Positions 1-8,281 are shown, numbered from the stretch's first letter. The stretch: DNA of 20,543 nt from an uncultured Sutterella sp. (GCA_900552545.1 USAL01000022.1:1-20543), one strand, 5' to 3'. The notes: generated from the sequence alone by a model not told the origin. Made by a program: numbers and translations.

Positions 1-2
1 GC

Positions 3-1925
3 ATGACGGTATATGGAGATACTGTTATCGAGGCTGGTTTTGCTAAAAGAATGAGTTCTGATAAAGGGAGCAGCGTTTATCCGGAGAAAAATTTTACAAT
101 ATCGACTATTGTGGATCCGGATGGCGGGGATGTCGCGAATATCGGCCTTTGGAACGAAAGGGGCGAAAATGATTTTGATGGGAATCTGAAGATAAGTTTG
201 TATGCAGCAAACGAAACGGAAACGCTTAATTTCGGCATTGTCTCCGACGGTGGGGTGGTTTCTGTTTAGGATGGCTTGATTATTGATGCATACGCGGGAG
301 AAAATGAAAATTCAGATCTCCTCGATTCGGGTTCGGATCGGTTCAGAGCGATTGAGTTGATGAATGGTGCATCGCTTGAGGTGCACTCTAGAGAAAATGC
401 AAGTGTCATTCGATCTAACATTTATCTGCGCGGAGAGGGTAATACACTGAGTTTGGATTTCGATCGAGAAGGCGCTGTTTTTGAGGGAAACATTGTTGCC
501 GATAATCCCAATAAAGAAATAGCGGATGCGCTTCGAAAGAATTCGACAACGCTTCTTTTTAAGAATGGCGGAAGATGGGTTTTGGATCGCGACAATTGCG
601 TGAAGAGGCTTATTGTCGGCAACGGCGGTGTCGTGCGGTTTGATGCGTTGGAGGGCGATGCAGAATCGTTCAGAGCTCTTTCAATAGGAATCCTTGCCGG
701 TGAAGGCGCTGTTTCTTCCCGTTCCGCGGACTACGGTCAGTTTGTGTTGGCGATTGATCCAGCCGCTGCCGGTCGCTCCGACAAGTTGGTCATCGGTACG
801 CACCAGGGGAGTCATCTTGTCGACTTTGATGTGATCGGCGGCGATTCTGCTGCTTTGTCGGCCGTTGGAACAGTCTTTGCTGAGGTGAATGAAGAGAGCG
901 GTCAGTTCATCGGAGCCGAAACCGAAGGAAAGCTCTTTTGTAGCACGTATGACGTCGCCAGCAGGAAGGAAGCGGGCAAGACGTACTGGTTTATAGATAG
1001 CGTTGAGCAATCCCAGGAAGATACGACGACGACTCAGGCTCTGAATGTGTGGTCCTCGTCGAATTATCTGCTCTGGCGTCAGGAAAACGAGCTCGTCCGA
1101 GATCGTCTCGGCGAGCTGCGTGACCACGGTCTCAATGAGAGCGCTTCAGGCCTTTGGGTGCGCACCGGGTACGGCAAAACCGGCCGCAAGGGCGGCAACG
1201 GGTTCGAGGCCGACTACACGCGCTTTCAAATGGGCTTTGATCGCCGGCTCGGAGCTGATCGACAAGTGGTTGCAGGTTTTGCCATCGACTATCGTGACGG
1301 CAACTCCGACTTCAATTCCGGCTCCTATGACAACAAGGCCTACGGGTTGAGCGCCTACGTCACTGCCTATGGCGACAATGGCTACTACGCCGATGCCGTG
1401 CTGCGCTATTCCCGCCTCTCGGGCGAGGCACTTGCGCAGGACACCAAGGGTACGAGCATCGTGTTCGACACTTCCAACAATGCGGTTGCCGCTTCGCTTG
1501 AGGTTGGACGGCGCTTCCTCTTCAATCAGATGTATCTTGAGCCGCATGCCAAGGTTACGGCCGGTCGCATTTTCTCAAGCGACGAGCATCTCTCCAACGG
1601 CGTCGATGTGCGCTTTGACGATCTGTCGTCCGTTGTCGGCCGCATCGGTCTCACCGCCGGGGCCCGGATCACGCCGGATTGGCAGTTGGCGGTCAAGGCG
1701 TCGGCTCTGAAGGAGTTCTGCGGAACCTATCGTGCAGAGGCCGTCGCTTCCGACGCTTCCCGCCGTTTGTTCGAAGACTACGATGACGCCTGGTACGTCT
1801 TTGGCGTTGATACGACGTACGCTCTCAACGACCGGTTCTACGTCTACGGATCGGCACACTATGAAACGGGCGACGAAATCCGGGACGGCGCTTCGGTAAC
1901 GGGCGGTCTGCGCTGGATGTTCTGA
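3..1925 (+). pseudogene. Autotransporter, C-terminal part, with an in-frame TAG
   Basis: This is the 3' part of an autotransporter (type Va secretion) gene whose start lies upstream of the window. One reading frame runs through the whole span, but codon 267-269 is TAG. The frame stays open on both sides, so this is a single nonsense codon and not a frameshift. After the TAG comes passenger sequence with repeats of the beta-helix kind (for example NGGRWVLDRDN followed by VGNGGVVRFDA, about 541-640). A linker then leads to an outer-membrane beta-barrel from about 1143 (SGLWVRTGYGKTG) to the end. The barrel is about 260 residues and ends in Trp-Met-Phe, as expected of an autotransporter domain recognised by the BAM complex. 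The passenger half is visibly AT-richer than the barrel half. The substrate or adhesive role cannot be told. Barrel identity is confident; whether the gene is dead or read through is not known. Confidence 0.8.
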
Positions 1926-1942
1926 CGGCTCGTGCAAAGGAT

Positions 1943-1980
1943 TCGATTCGCACCGTCGTGATCGTTTGTGTGCGAATCGA
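1943..1980. repeat. Inverted repeat after the autotransporter
   Basis: An 11-bp perfect inverted repeat: TCGATTCGCAC at 1943-1953 and its complement at 1970-1980, with a 16-nt loop. No T-run follows. It lies between the autotransporter stop and the stronger terminator downstream, so it may protect the 3' end or be a second stem of the same termination region. Confidence 0.5.
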
Positions 1981-1993
1981 CATTGCAAGCCAG

Positions 1994-2032
1994 CGGGAGG
2001 GGTTTTGTTGCCAAAGCTCTTCCCGTTTTTTT
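1994..2032 (+). terminator. Rho-independent terminator of the autotransporter gene
   Basis: A 14-bp stem pairs 1994-2007 with 2012-2025, with three G-T wobbles, around a 4-nt loop (2008-2011). Seven T residues follow directly (2026-2032). This is the classic intrinsic terminator form and ends + strand transcription before the SDR gene. Confidence 0.85.
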
Positions 2033-2148
2033 CTTTGAGATGCGCAGCGCGAAGCGAAATTGCACAAAATCGTTTCAGCATCTCGCGCAACGCGCCCCTC
2101 GTGCGCCACAATCTAGCCATCCAAAAATAAACAAAAAGGAAGCAGACA

Positions 2149-2892
2149 ATGGCAAAGGCTGTGATCATGGGGGCCACCTCCGGCATTGGATACGAAACCG
2201 CCGTGCGGCTGGTTGAAAAAGGCTGGGAGGTGGGCATTGCCGGCAGACGCCTTGAAAAGCTCGAGGAGCTCCAGCGGAGGGCGCCCGAGCGCATCCACAT
2301 TCGCGCGATCGACGTCAGAAGCGAGAAGGCGGCAGACGACCTCGCCCAACTCGTCGACGAGCTGGGCGGCATGGAGCTTTACATTCACTGCTCCGGCATC
2401 GGCAGCCAGAACGCCATTTTGAACGGCGAAATCGAGCTCAATACGGTCGACACCAACGTCGCGGGCTTTGTGCGCCTGGTCGACTGGGCCTTCAGCTACT
2501 TTGCCAAGAACGGGGGCGGCCACATCTGCGACATCAGTTCGATTGCAGGCACCCGGGGTCTGGGCGTGACGCCTGCGTATTCGGCCTCCAAGCGCTTTCA
2601 GAACACCTATCTTGATGCGCTGGAGCAGCTTGCGCACTTGAGAAGCCTTCCGATTACCTTTACCGACGTGCGCCCCGGCTTTGTGAACACCCCGTTTTTA
2701 AACGACGGGCGGCACTATCCGATGATGCTCTCGGCGCAGGAGGTGGCACAAGCCTTGATTGACGCCGTCGAAAGGAAAAAGCGCGTCCTCGTGGTCGACT
2801 GGCGCTACCGCATCCTCGTCTTTTTCTGGCGGCTCGTGCCGCAATGCATCTGGAAATACCTTCCGATTCGCACCGAGCGCATCGACGTCTGA
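2149..2892 (+). CDS. SDR-family NAD(P)-dependent oxidoreductase
   Basis: A 247-residue short-chain dehydrogenase/reductase. The Rossmann dinucleotide motif GATSGIG is at residues 8-14, and an Arg pair follows the second strand (AGRR, 31-34). Asn103 (TNVAG), Ser131 (DISSIAG), Tyr144 and Lys148 (YSASK) form the complete catalytic tetrad with normal spacing, so the enzyme should be active. The C-terminus (about 219-238, with LVFFWRL) is unusually hydrophobic for an SDR and suggests membrane association or a lipid-like substrate; this is inference. The ATG has an AAGGAAG ribosome-binding site about 8 bases upstream. The gene stands alone between a terminator and a 382-bp gap. The substrate cannot be assigned from sequence. 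Confidence 0.9.
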   Translation: MAKAVIMGATSGIGYETAVRLVEKGWEVGIAGRRLEKLEELQRRAPERIHIRAIDVRSEKAADDLAQLVDELGGMELYIHCSGIGSQNAILNGEIELNTVDTNVAGFVRLVDWAFSYFAKNGGGHICDISSIAGTRGLGVTPAYSASKRFQNTYLDALEQLAHLRSLPITFTDVRPGFVNTPFLNDGRHYPMMLSAQEVAQALIDAVERKKRVLVVDWRYRILVFFWRLVPQCIWKYLPIRTERIDV

Positions 2893-3274
2893 TTTCCGAT
2901 TGAAAGCCGTTTTCAAATCATTCGCCTGGGTCGACTCGGGCAAACGGATGAGTCCGCACGAGGGGGCTCACGGCTTTTGGGCCGCAGCGGCTCGTGTGTT
3001 TCGCCGTTAGAATATGATCACCTGAATTGACATCAAGCCTGAGCATGCCGCCCCAAACGGGCGGGACACGGCCTCGGGCGACACCGCGGTTTCAATTTTT
3101 TTTGCAGCACGACAAGTTGGAAAGCTGAAAGCCTGCACGAGCTCCTTCATTGCTGAAGGTTGTTAAAGGCGTGCGGGGTTGGGGCGTTTTTGCGACTCTG
3201 GCGCTCAATCAAGCGCAACTTCACCTTTTCCTTACTTGATTTCGAGCGGCGATATTTTTCGAGACACACTGTTT
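2893..3274. other. Gap between SDR gene and accD (382 bp), no gene seen
   Basis: No convincing coding frame or RNA gene was found. A GC hairpin (CCGCCC at 3048-3053, GGGCGG at 3059-3064, 5-nt loop) lies 31 bases before a run of eight T residues (3096-3103). The two are too far apart for a standard terminator. A TTGACA hexamer sits at 3027-3032 but has no acceptable -10 box at normal spacing. The accD promoter probably lies in this gap, but I cannot place it. Confidence 0.4.
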
Positions 3275-4156
3275 ATGAGTTGGCTGACACGCATCATTCC
3301 GAGCATTTCCTCGCGCACCATGACCTCCGAGCCCAAGAAGAAGAGTCCGATTCCGGCCGGGCTTTGGATGAAGTGTCCTCACTGCGACCAGGTGCTCTAC
3401 AAGGAGGAGCTCGAGGAGTCGCTTCGCGTCTGCCCCAAGTGCGGCTTCCACATGCGCCTGTGCGGCCGTGAGCGTCTGCAGGCATTTCTCGACTGGAAGG
3501 GAACGCACGAGGAGATCGGCGCCGACATCCTGCCGGTGGACGCGCTCAAGTTTGTCGACTCCAAGCCCTATCCGGAGCGCATCGAGGCGGCCCGTCAGAA
3601 GACCAAGGAAAGCGATGCGCTGTTGGTGATGCGAGGCGAACTGCGCCGTCAGCCCGTCGTGGCCGCGGCCTTTGAGTTCGGCTTCATGGGCGGCTCGATG
3701 GGCAGCGTCGTGGGCGAGCGCTTTGTGCTTGGCGTTGAGCGTGCCCTGAAGGAGCACATTCCCTTCATCACTTTTACGAGCACGGGCGGCGCCCGCATGC
3801 AGGAAGGCCTCCTGTCTCTCATGCAGATGGCAAAGACCAATGCCGCCATCGGACTTCTTGAGCGCGCCCGCATTCCGTACGTCTCCGTTCTTACCGATCC
3901 CACCATGGGCGGCGTGTCTGCTTCCTTTGCCTTCATGGGCGACGTGGTGATCGCCGAGCCCAAGGCGTTGATCGGCTTTGCCGGCCCGCGCGTCATCGAG
4001 CAGACCGTGCGCGAGAAGCTCCCCGAGGGCTTCCAGCACTCCGAGATGCTCCTTGAGAAGGGCGCGATCGACATGATCGTCGACCGCCGCGACATGCGCT
4101 CGGTCGTAAGCGAACTTCTCGCGCTCTTGTGCGACAAGCCCACGCCCTCGGTCTAA
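3275..4156 (+). CDS. accD: Acetyl-CoA carboxylase carboxyltransferase subunit beta
   Basis: AccD works with AccA to move the carboxyl group from carboxybiotin to acetyl-CoA, giving malonyl-CoA for fatty acid synthesis in the cytoplasm. The 293-residue product starts MSWLTRIIP, as family members do. The frame is open further upstream (to 3179), but that extension does not resemble AccD. The N-terminal zinc ribbon has Cys34, Cys37, Cys53 and Cys56 (CPHC and CPKC). The crotonase-like fold carries the oxyanion-hole motifs STGGARMQEG (169-178) and TMGGVSASF (210-218). Length fits the family (about 290-305). The ribosome-binding site is weak. In many relatives accD sits next to trpA or folC; here it stands alone ahead of dapA. 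Confidence 0.95.
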   Translation: MSWLTRIIPSISSRTMTSEPKKKSPIPAGLWMKCPHCDQVLYKEELEESLRVCPKCGFHMRLCGRERLQAFLDWKGTHEEIGADILPVDALKFVDSKPYPERIEAARQKTKESDALLVMRGELRRQPVVAAAFEFGFMGGSMGSVVGERFVLGVERALKEHIPFITFTSTGGARMQEGLLSLMQMAKTNAAIGLLERARIPYVSVLTDPTMGGVSASFAFMGDVVIAEPKALIGFAGPRVIEQTVREKLPEGFQHSEMLLEKGAIDMIVDRRDMRSVVSELLALLCDKPTPSV

Positions 4157-4167
4157 ACCCGATGCCT

Positions 4168-4204
4168 GCGCCTCTTTGGGGCTTTAGAGGTTCCTCAGAG
4201 GCGC
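4168..4204. repeat. Inverted repeat after accD
   Basis: GCGCCTCT at 4168-4175 is perfectly complementary to AGAGGCGC at 4197-4204. Part of the left arm (CCTCT, 4171-4175) can also pair with AGAGG at 4186-4190, so two folds compete. There is no T-run, so it is not a standard intrinsic terminator. It may stabilise the accD transcript or act with Rho. Confidence 0.4.
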
Positions 4205-4286
4205 GATCAAGACGATCGAATTCCGGCCGCGGGGCGATCGATCGTTTGGACAATAAAAAACACGGATTTCACTGCACTGTTTTTTG

Positions 4287-4303
4287 AGCTTGATTCTCAA
4301 GCT
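4287..4303 (+). promoter_or_regulatory. Small hairpin just ahead of the dapA ribosome-binding site
   Basis: AGCTTGA (4287-4293) and TCAAGCT (4297-4303) form a 7-bp stem with a 3-nt loop, ending a few bases before the GGGAGA ribosome-binding site (4308-4313). It could tune dapA translation. An AT-rich repeat (AAAAAACA around 4255 against TGTTTTTT around 4279) encloses the region just upstream. Confidence 0.3.
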
Positions 4304-4320
4304 TTAGGGAGAATTTCAAG

Positions 4321-5214
4321 ATGATTCAAGGTTCTTTGGTTGCGCTCGTTACGCCGATGTTCGAAGACGGGTCGGCTGACTACGACGCCCTCGCCAAGCT
4401 GATCGAGTGGCATATTGCCTCGGGCACTGACGGCATCGTGTCGGTGGGCACCACGGGCGAGTCGCCCACCTTGAGCGTCGAGGAGCACACCGCCGTGATC
4501 GCCTTCACGGTGCAGACCGCCGCCGGCCGCATCCCCGTGATCGCTGGCACGGGCGGCAACTCAACGGCCGAGGCAATTGAATTGACCGCCGCGGCCAAGG
4601 CTGCCGGCGCCGCCGCCTCCCTGCAGGTCGTGCCGTACTACAACAAGCCCACCCAGGAAGGGCTCTATCGTCACTTCAAGACGATTGCCGAGGCGGTCGA
4701 CATTCCGATCATCCTCTACAACGTTCCCGGCCGCACCGTGGCCGACTTGAAGAACGACACCGTGCTGCGTCTTGCGCAGGTGCCGGGCATCGTGGGTCTG
4801 AAGGACGCCACAGGCGACCTCGCCCGCGGCATCGATCTTCTGCGCCGTCTGCCGCGCGTCACCAACGGCCGTGAGTTTGCGGTGTATTCGGGCAACGACG
4901 ACTCGGCTCTCGCTCTCATGCTCGTGGGCGGCGCGGGCGTGATTTCCGTGACCGCTAATCTGCTTCCGCGCGAAATGCATGAAATGGCCTCGGCCGCCAT
5001 CGCGGGCAACGTGGGCGCTGCGCGAGCGCTCAACGACCGCCTGATGCCGCTGCACCAGAAGCTTTTCTGCGAGCCCAACCCCGTGGCGCCCAAGTGGGCC
5101 CTCTACCGCATGGGACGCATGGGACCGGGCATTCGTCTGCCCTTGACCATGCTCTCGGAAGCGAACATGCCGGTGCTCGAAGCCGCGATGCGCGAGGCCG
5201 GAGTCGAGTTCTAA
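4321..5214 (+). CDS. dapA: 4-hydroxy-tetrahydrodipicolinate synthase
   Basis: DapA condenses pyruvate with aspartate-semialdehyde, the first committed step of diaminopimelate and lysine synthesis. The 297-residue TIM-barrel protein keeps all key residues at E. coli numbering: Thr44 and Thr45 (GTTGE), Tyr107, Tyr133, Arg138 and the Schiff-base Lys161 (GLKDATG). The ATG follows a GGGAGA ribosome-binding site at 4308-4313. bamC lies 204 bp downstream in the same direction, a pairing shared with E. coli (dapA-nlpB). The later pathway genes dapD, dapC and dapE are 12-16 kb away on the opposite strand. Confidence 0.97.
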   Translation: MIQGSLVALVTPMFEDGSADYDALAKLIEWHIASGTDGIVSVGTTGESPTLSVEEHTAVIAFTVQTAAGRIPVIAGTGGNSTAEAIELTAAAKAAGAAASLQVVPYYNKPTQEGLYRHFKTIAEAVDIPIILYNVPGRTVADLKNDTVLRLAQVPGIVGLKDATGDLARGIDLLRRLPRVTNGREFAVYSGNDDSALALMLVGGAGVISVTANLLPREMHEMASAAIAGNVGAARALNDRLMPLHQKLFCEPNPVAPKWALYRMGRMGPGIRLPLTMLSEANMPVLEAAMREAGVEF

Positions 5215-5250
5215 GAGCACTCAGTACAAGAGGCAAGGCAGGCAAATCAA

Positions 5251-5279
5251 GGCAATCGGCGGGATTCCCTGCGATTGCC
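5251..5279. repeat. Inverted repeat between dapA and bamC
   Basis: GGCAATCG at 5251-5258 pairs perfectly with CGATTGCC at 5272-5279. A further GGG/CCC pairing inside the loop is possible. No T-run follows, so it need not terminate. It may be an RNA stability element inside a dapA-bamC transcript. Confidence 0.4.
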
Positions 5280-5418
5280 CGACGAAGGGCGTCGGACACG
5301 TATCAGAATGTGTTCGCGCCCTTTGCGCGCACGGCCTTTTGCTAAACTAGCGGGACTTTGTTCCTTTTCGCGCATGTTGGCCTTTTGCGTCAACGGTTTT
5401 TTGGGAGAGAATCTAGAT

Positions 5419-6576
5419 ATGGTTAAACACGCAATGCGTGCGGCTGCTGCCGTTTCCGTCGCGGCGGTGCTGTCGGGCTGCTCGGCTCTCGGACTTGACT
5501 TCACGGAGGACAAGGTTCAGTACGAGTCTTCAAACTCGCGCGCTCCGCTGGAGATCCCGCCCGATCTTGATCAGGTGACCCGCAACGACCGCTACAACAT
5601 TCCGAGCCGTCCGCAGATCGTGAGCGCCAACGCCGAGGCGGCCAAGGCGCAGATGGAGGCTGAGGCCCGAGGCGACGCGCCGGCGCAGGTGCTGCCGCAG
5701 ACCGAGATTGCCAAGGTCGTGCGCGACGGTTCCGTGCGCTACGTGCACGTCTCCGAACCGCCCGAAAAGATCTGGCCGCTTCTCTCCGACTTCTGGGCCT
5801 CGGTGGGCTTGGTCGTCAAGAGTCAGGACGCCACGACGGGCGTCATGCAGACCGAATGGGCCGAGAACAAGGCCAATCTCCCCAAGGACATCATCCGTGC
5901 GACGCTGGGCCGTGCGATCGACTTCGTCTACGACACCGGCACGCGTGATCAGTACCGCGCCCGTATGGAGCGCGCCGACGACGGCACGACCAACATCTAC
6001 ATCACGCACCGTCAGATGGTCGAGGTTTTGAAGGGCCGTCAGGAAGACTCCACGATCTGGCAGCCCGGCCCCTCGGATCCCGAGCTTGAGGCCGTGATGC
6101 TCACCAAGCTCGCGCAAAAGCTCGAGCAGGAATTCAATCCTGCCGCCAAGCCTGCCGAGCAGGCTGCAGTCGACGAACTGCAGGCCGTGAAGTATCAGCC
6201 CATGAGCGAAGTAATCAACGGGCCCGACGGCAAGCCTGAGGCGGTCGTCATCAGCGAGCCCTTTGACCGCGCCTGGCGCCGCGTGGGCGTGGCGCTCGAC
6301 CGCTCGGGCTTTGAAGTGGTCGACCGCGACCGCAGCCAGGGCCTCTTCATGATCAGCTACCTTGACCCGGACTACGAGCAGCAGAAGAAGTCCGAGCAGG
6401 GGTTCTTCACGAACCTCTTCTCCAAGGCCAAAGCCGTCGACCCCGTGCAGTACCGCCTGCGTCTGGCGCCTGAAGGCGACAAGACCCGCGTCACCGTGCT
6501 CTCGGCCGAGGGCCGTGCCGATGAGACGGGCGTTGCGCCGCGCATCCTCACGCTGGTGGGAGAGGCGACACGCTAA
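5419..6576 (+). CDS. bamC: Outer membrane assembly lipoprotein BamC (NlpB)
   Basis: BamC is an accessory lipoprotein of the BAM complex, which folds beta-barrel proteins into the outer membrane. The 385-residue product starts with a lipoprotein signal peptide; the lipobox LSGC puts the modified cysteine at residue 21. A flexible lid region follows, with the family's APLEIPPDL stretch. Two helix-grip domains come next: one around the RYVHVSEPPEKIWPLL segment and one near the C-terminus. The ATG at 5419 is chosen because it sits 9 bases after GGGAGAGA and puts the signal peptide at the N-terminus; upstream in-frame starts would bury it. Placement behind dapA supports the call. The presence of BAM machinery suits a genome that also encodes autotransporters. 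Confidence 0.92.
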   Translation: MVKHAMRAAAAVSVAAVLSGCSALGLDFTEDKVQYESSNSRAPLEIPPDLDQVTRNDRYNIPSRPQIVSANAEAAKAQMEAEARGDAPAQVLPQTEIAKVVRDGSVRYVHVSEPPEKIWPLLSDFWASVGLVVKSQDATTGVMQTEWAENKANLPKDIIRATLGRAIDFVYDTGTRDQYRARMERADDGTTNIYITHRQMVEVLKGRQEDSTIWQPGPSDPELEAVMLTKLAQKLEQEFNPAAKPAEQAAVDELQAVKYQPMSEVINGPDGKPEAVVISEPFDRAWRRVGVALDRSGFEVVDRDRSQGLFMISYLDPDYEQQKKSEQGFFTNLFSKAKAVDPVQYRLRLAPEGDKTRVTVLSAEGRADETGVAPRILTLVGEATR

Positions 6577-6618
6577 AGGAAAATCAAAAGGGAATCCGGA
6601 ATCGGTTTTGATTCGTCC

Positions 6619-6638
6619 GACCGCCGCTAGTGGCGGTC
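6619..6638. repeat. GC hairpin after bamC
   Basis: GACCGCC (6619-6625) and GGCGGTC (6632-6638) form a 7-bp stem with a 6-nt loop, 43 bases after the bamC stop. The following bases are GC-rich and lack a T-run, so Rho-independent termination is doubtful. Confidence 0.4.
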
Positions 6639-6732
6639 GCCCCTTGAGGCGGGCGGCAGGGTGCACAACGATTGCCCTCTGCGGCCCGCAATTCATTTGG
6701 GGAGAACCGTTTTCAAAGGAAAAAGATTGGCA

Positions 6733-6786
6733 ATGCCGGTTTTTGGATTCCGACCGTACTTTTCACGACCGACGGTAAAGAGATGA
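6733..6786 (+). CDS. Possible 17-codon upstream ORF coupled to the DUF805 gene
   Basis: ATG at 6733 opens a 17-residue frame (MPVFGFRPYFSRPTVKR). Its TGA overlaps the next gene's ATG as ATGA. An AAAGGA at 6715-6720 lies 12 bases before it, while the DUF805 gene itself has only a poor ribosome-binding site at 6775-6782. Termination-reinitiation coupling would explain this arrangement. It may also be chance: the peptide has no known relatives I can name. Confidence 0.2.
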   Translation: MPVFGFRPYFSRPTVKR

Positions 6787-7313
6787 GCACAATTTCCGAC
6801 GCACTCGTGCCCGGCTTTTCGGGCCGCATTCCCCGCCGCACGTATTGGCTTGCGGTCGTCGCGTGCCTGGTATTGACAAACGTCCTGCCGCTTGCGGTCT
6901 ACCAGCTCTTTCCCAACTCCGTATTCTGGTATAGCGAGCTCGGAGCGGGCGTGTGCGCCGTGTATCTCGTGGGCTGCTACCTCGTCTTTTTCTCGGCACT
7001 GGTGCGAAGGCTTCACGACATCGGCCGCAGCGGCGCCTGGGCGCTCATCTTCTTTCTGCCCTTGATCGGACAGCTCTTTGCCTTCATCCTGGGGTGTCTG
7101 TCGCGCGCTGACGGCGCCAACCGCTACGGCCCCAATCCGGATGCGCCGGATCGTGATGTGCTTGAGCTGGGGAGACCTGCTACCGCCGCCGACACCGTTG
7201 CCGCCCTCGAGCGCCTTGAGCACCTGCTGGAGAAGAATCTCATCACGCGCGAGGAGTTCGACCGCCAGAAGGCGAGGCTTCTCGGCGAGTCGTCGGGTTC
7301 CGGTGCGGCATAG
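6783..7313 (+). CDS. DUF805 membrane protein with C-terminal SHOCT domain
   Basis: A 176-residue inner-membrane protein. The N-terminal part has the DUF805 hallmarks: FSGRIPRRTYW ahead of the first membrane segment, the RRLHDIGRSGAWAL motif between the middle segments, and NRYGPNPDAP after the last. There are about three hydrophobic segments, at roughly residues 21-40, 50-70 and 82-103. The last 35 residues (from AALERLEHLLEKNLITREEF to RLLGE) match the SHOCT short C-terminal domain, an oligomerisation module often attached to unrelated membrane proteins. The start at 6783 gives a normal DUF805 N-terminus; the frame is open further upstream but has no matching sequence. Function is unknown for this family. 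Confidence 0.85.
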   Translation: MSTISDALVPGFSGRIPRRTYWLAVVACLVLTNVLPLAVYQLFPNSVFWYSELGAGVCAVYLVGCYLVFFSALVRRLHDIGRSGAWALIFFLPLIGQLFAFILGCLSRADGANRYGPNPDAPDRDVLELGRPATAADTVAALERLEHLLEKNLITREEFDRQKARLLGESSGSGAA

Positions 7314-7363
7314 GAACACCAAACCAATTTTCTTTCATTGACTCTTTCGAAGAGCAAACACCC

Positions 7364-7823
7364 ATGATCATTCAAAAGGATGCGCTCGTCACGATTCACG
7401 TGGCGATGTACGACCTGCAGGGAAACCTGATTGAAGAAACCGATCCGGCGGGCGTGACGTACCTGCACGGCCATGCGGACATCTTTCCGCGCATTGAAGC
7501 CGCGCTCGAAGGCAAGAAGAAGGGCGACACGGTCGAGGTGACGCTTGAGCCCGAAGACTCCTTTGGCGAGTTCGATACGGAGGCGATCTACATGGTTCCC
7601 GTCGAGCGCCTCGGAGACCCCGCGCTACCGCGTCTCCTACGTCGCCCAGGCGCAGGCTGTGAGGGACGCCAATCACCCCTTGGCGGTCTGGACCCTGCGC
7701 TTCGTTGTGAAGGTGCTCGACGTCGAAAAGGCCGAGGGCGAGGCAACCGGCAACGACGAGGTCGTCGTCCCCGCCTTCCTTGGCTTTGCCGACAAGATCA
7801 TCGACGACGAAACGGACAAGTAG
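7364..7823 (+). pseudogene. slyD: SlyD-like FKBP-type peptidyl-prolyl isomerase, frameshifted
   Basis: The first 85 or so codons from ATG 7364 encode the FKBP half of a SlyD-like prolyl isomerase (VTYLHGHADIFPRIEAALEG, then EPEDSFGEFD and VPVERLG). Near 7615-7625 the homology jumps to another frame, which carries the closing part (VRDANHPLAVWTLRFVVKV) and ends with TAG at 7821-7823. From memory E. coli SlyD has about 42 residues between the VP and NH landmarks; here only about 25 remain, so part of the insert-in-flap chaperone domain is missing as well as the frame. A deletion of about 50 bases would explain both. The conserved Gly after NHPLA is Val. The His/Cys-rich metal-binding tail is absent. 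The gene is either broken or misassembled here. Read without correction, the first frame runs on to 7915. Confidence 0.75.
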
Positions 7824-7924
7824 GGGAAGGAAAGGTCAAGGAGAGGGCAACGAGGGGGCAGCGAGATGTCTCGTCTGTCCGTTCATTCCGCCCTCCCGCG
7901 GCGGGTGCGGCCTGAGCCCGCGGC

Positions 7925-7930
7925 TATAAT
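7925..7930 (+). promoter_or_regulatory. Possible -10 box ahead of the small protein gene and psd
   Basis: A perfect TATAAT hexamer sits in otherwise GC-rich DNA, about 130 bases before the small gene at 8060. The -35 position (about 7902-7907) does not match TTGACA, so the promoter would need an activator or another sigma interaction. Confidence 0.3.
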
Positions 7931-7963
7931 TGCCCCAATGAGTCAGGCTCTCCGGCTCTGAGA

Positions 7964-7983
7964 GCGGGCGTTGTTGCGCCCGC
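7964..7983 (+). promoter_or_regulatory. Hairpin in the leader of the small protein gene
   Basis: GCGGGCG (7964-7970) and CGCCCGC (7977-7983) form a 7-bp GC stem with a 6-nt loop. A second stem (GCTCTC 7947-7952 with GAGAGC 7960-7965) overlaps its left edge by two bases, so the two compete. No T-run follows. It lies downstream of the TATAAT and would be within a transcript starting there. Confidence 0.35.
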
Positions 7984-8059
7984 AGGAAAGGTCGTGACCC
8001 CACCACACACAAAGGATTGCGGTGCGTCCGCAGAAAACAACAATAGAGGTACCTACCAG

Positions 8060-8281
8060 ATGACGATGCGTCAGGACGAAACCGATGTGAATTTCCTTGA
8101 CATCAAGCCCGCGGACATGCAGAAGGCCGCTCAGGAGCTGCAGGGCGAGATTTCCGCCGTGCGCCGCGCCTGGGAGAAGACGCACTGGACGATCGAGTAC
8201 GTCAAGAAGACCTATCCCCAGGACGCCAAGCTGCTCGATGCGCTTGAGACGATCCGCCACCATCTCGAGCGGCGCATGTAG
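8060..8281 (+). CDS. Small hypothetical protein, 73 residues
   Basis: I do not recognise this protein. It starts at ATG 8060 nine bases after TAGAGGT; the frame is open back to a GTG at 7994, but that stretch looks like leader. The product is charged and probably mostly helical: one helix around residues 16-45 (DIKPADMQKAAQEL onward) and a second at about 52-73 ending in RHHLERRM. It has no signal peptide or membrane segment. It ends 73 bases before the psd start, so it probably shares a transcript with psd and pssA. A role linked to phospholipid synthesis is only a guess from position. Confidence 0.65.
   Translation: MTMRQDETDVNFLDIKPADMQKAAQELQGEISAVRRAWEKTHWTIEYVKKTYPQDAKLLDALETIRHHLERRM

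Noticed and set aside
267..269. Complete reassignment of TAG to a sense codon in this organism
   Set aside because: TAG ends DUF805-SHOCT, the slyD-like gene, the small protein, psd and pssA at natural protein ends, so at most partial suppression is plausible.
3027..3032. TTGACA as the -35 box of an accD promoter
   Set aside because: No acceptable -10 hexamer lies 16-18 bases downstream; the region there is GC-rich.
7994..8059. N-terminal extension of the small protein from GTG 7994
   Set aside because: The extension is low in structure, lacks a good ribosome-binding site, and follows a leader hairpin; ATG 8060 has TAGAGGT at correct spacing.
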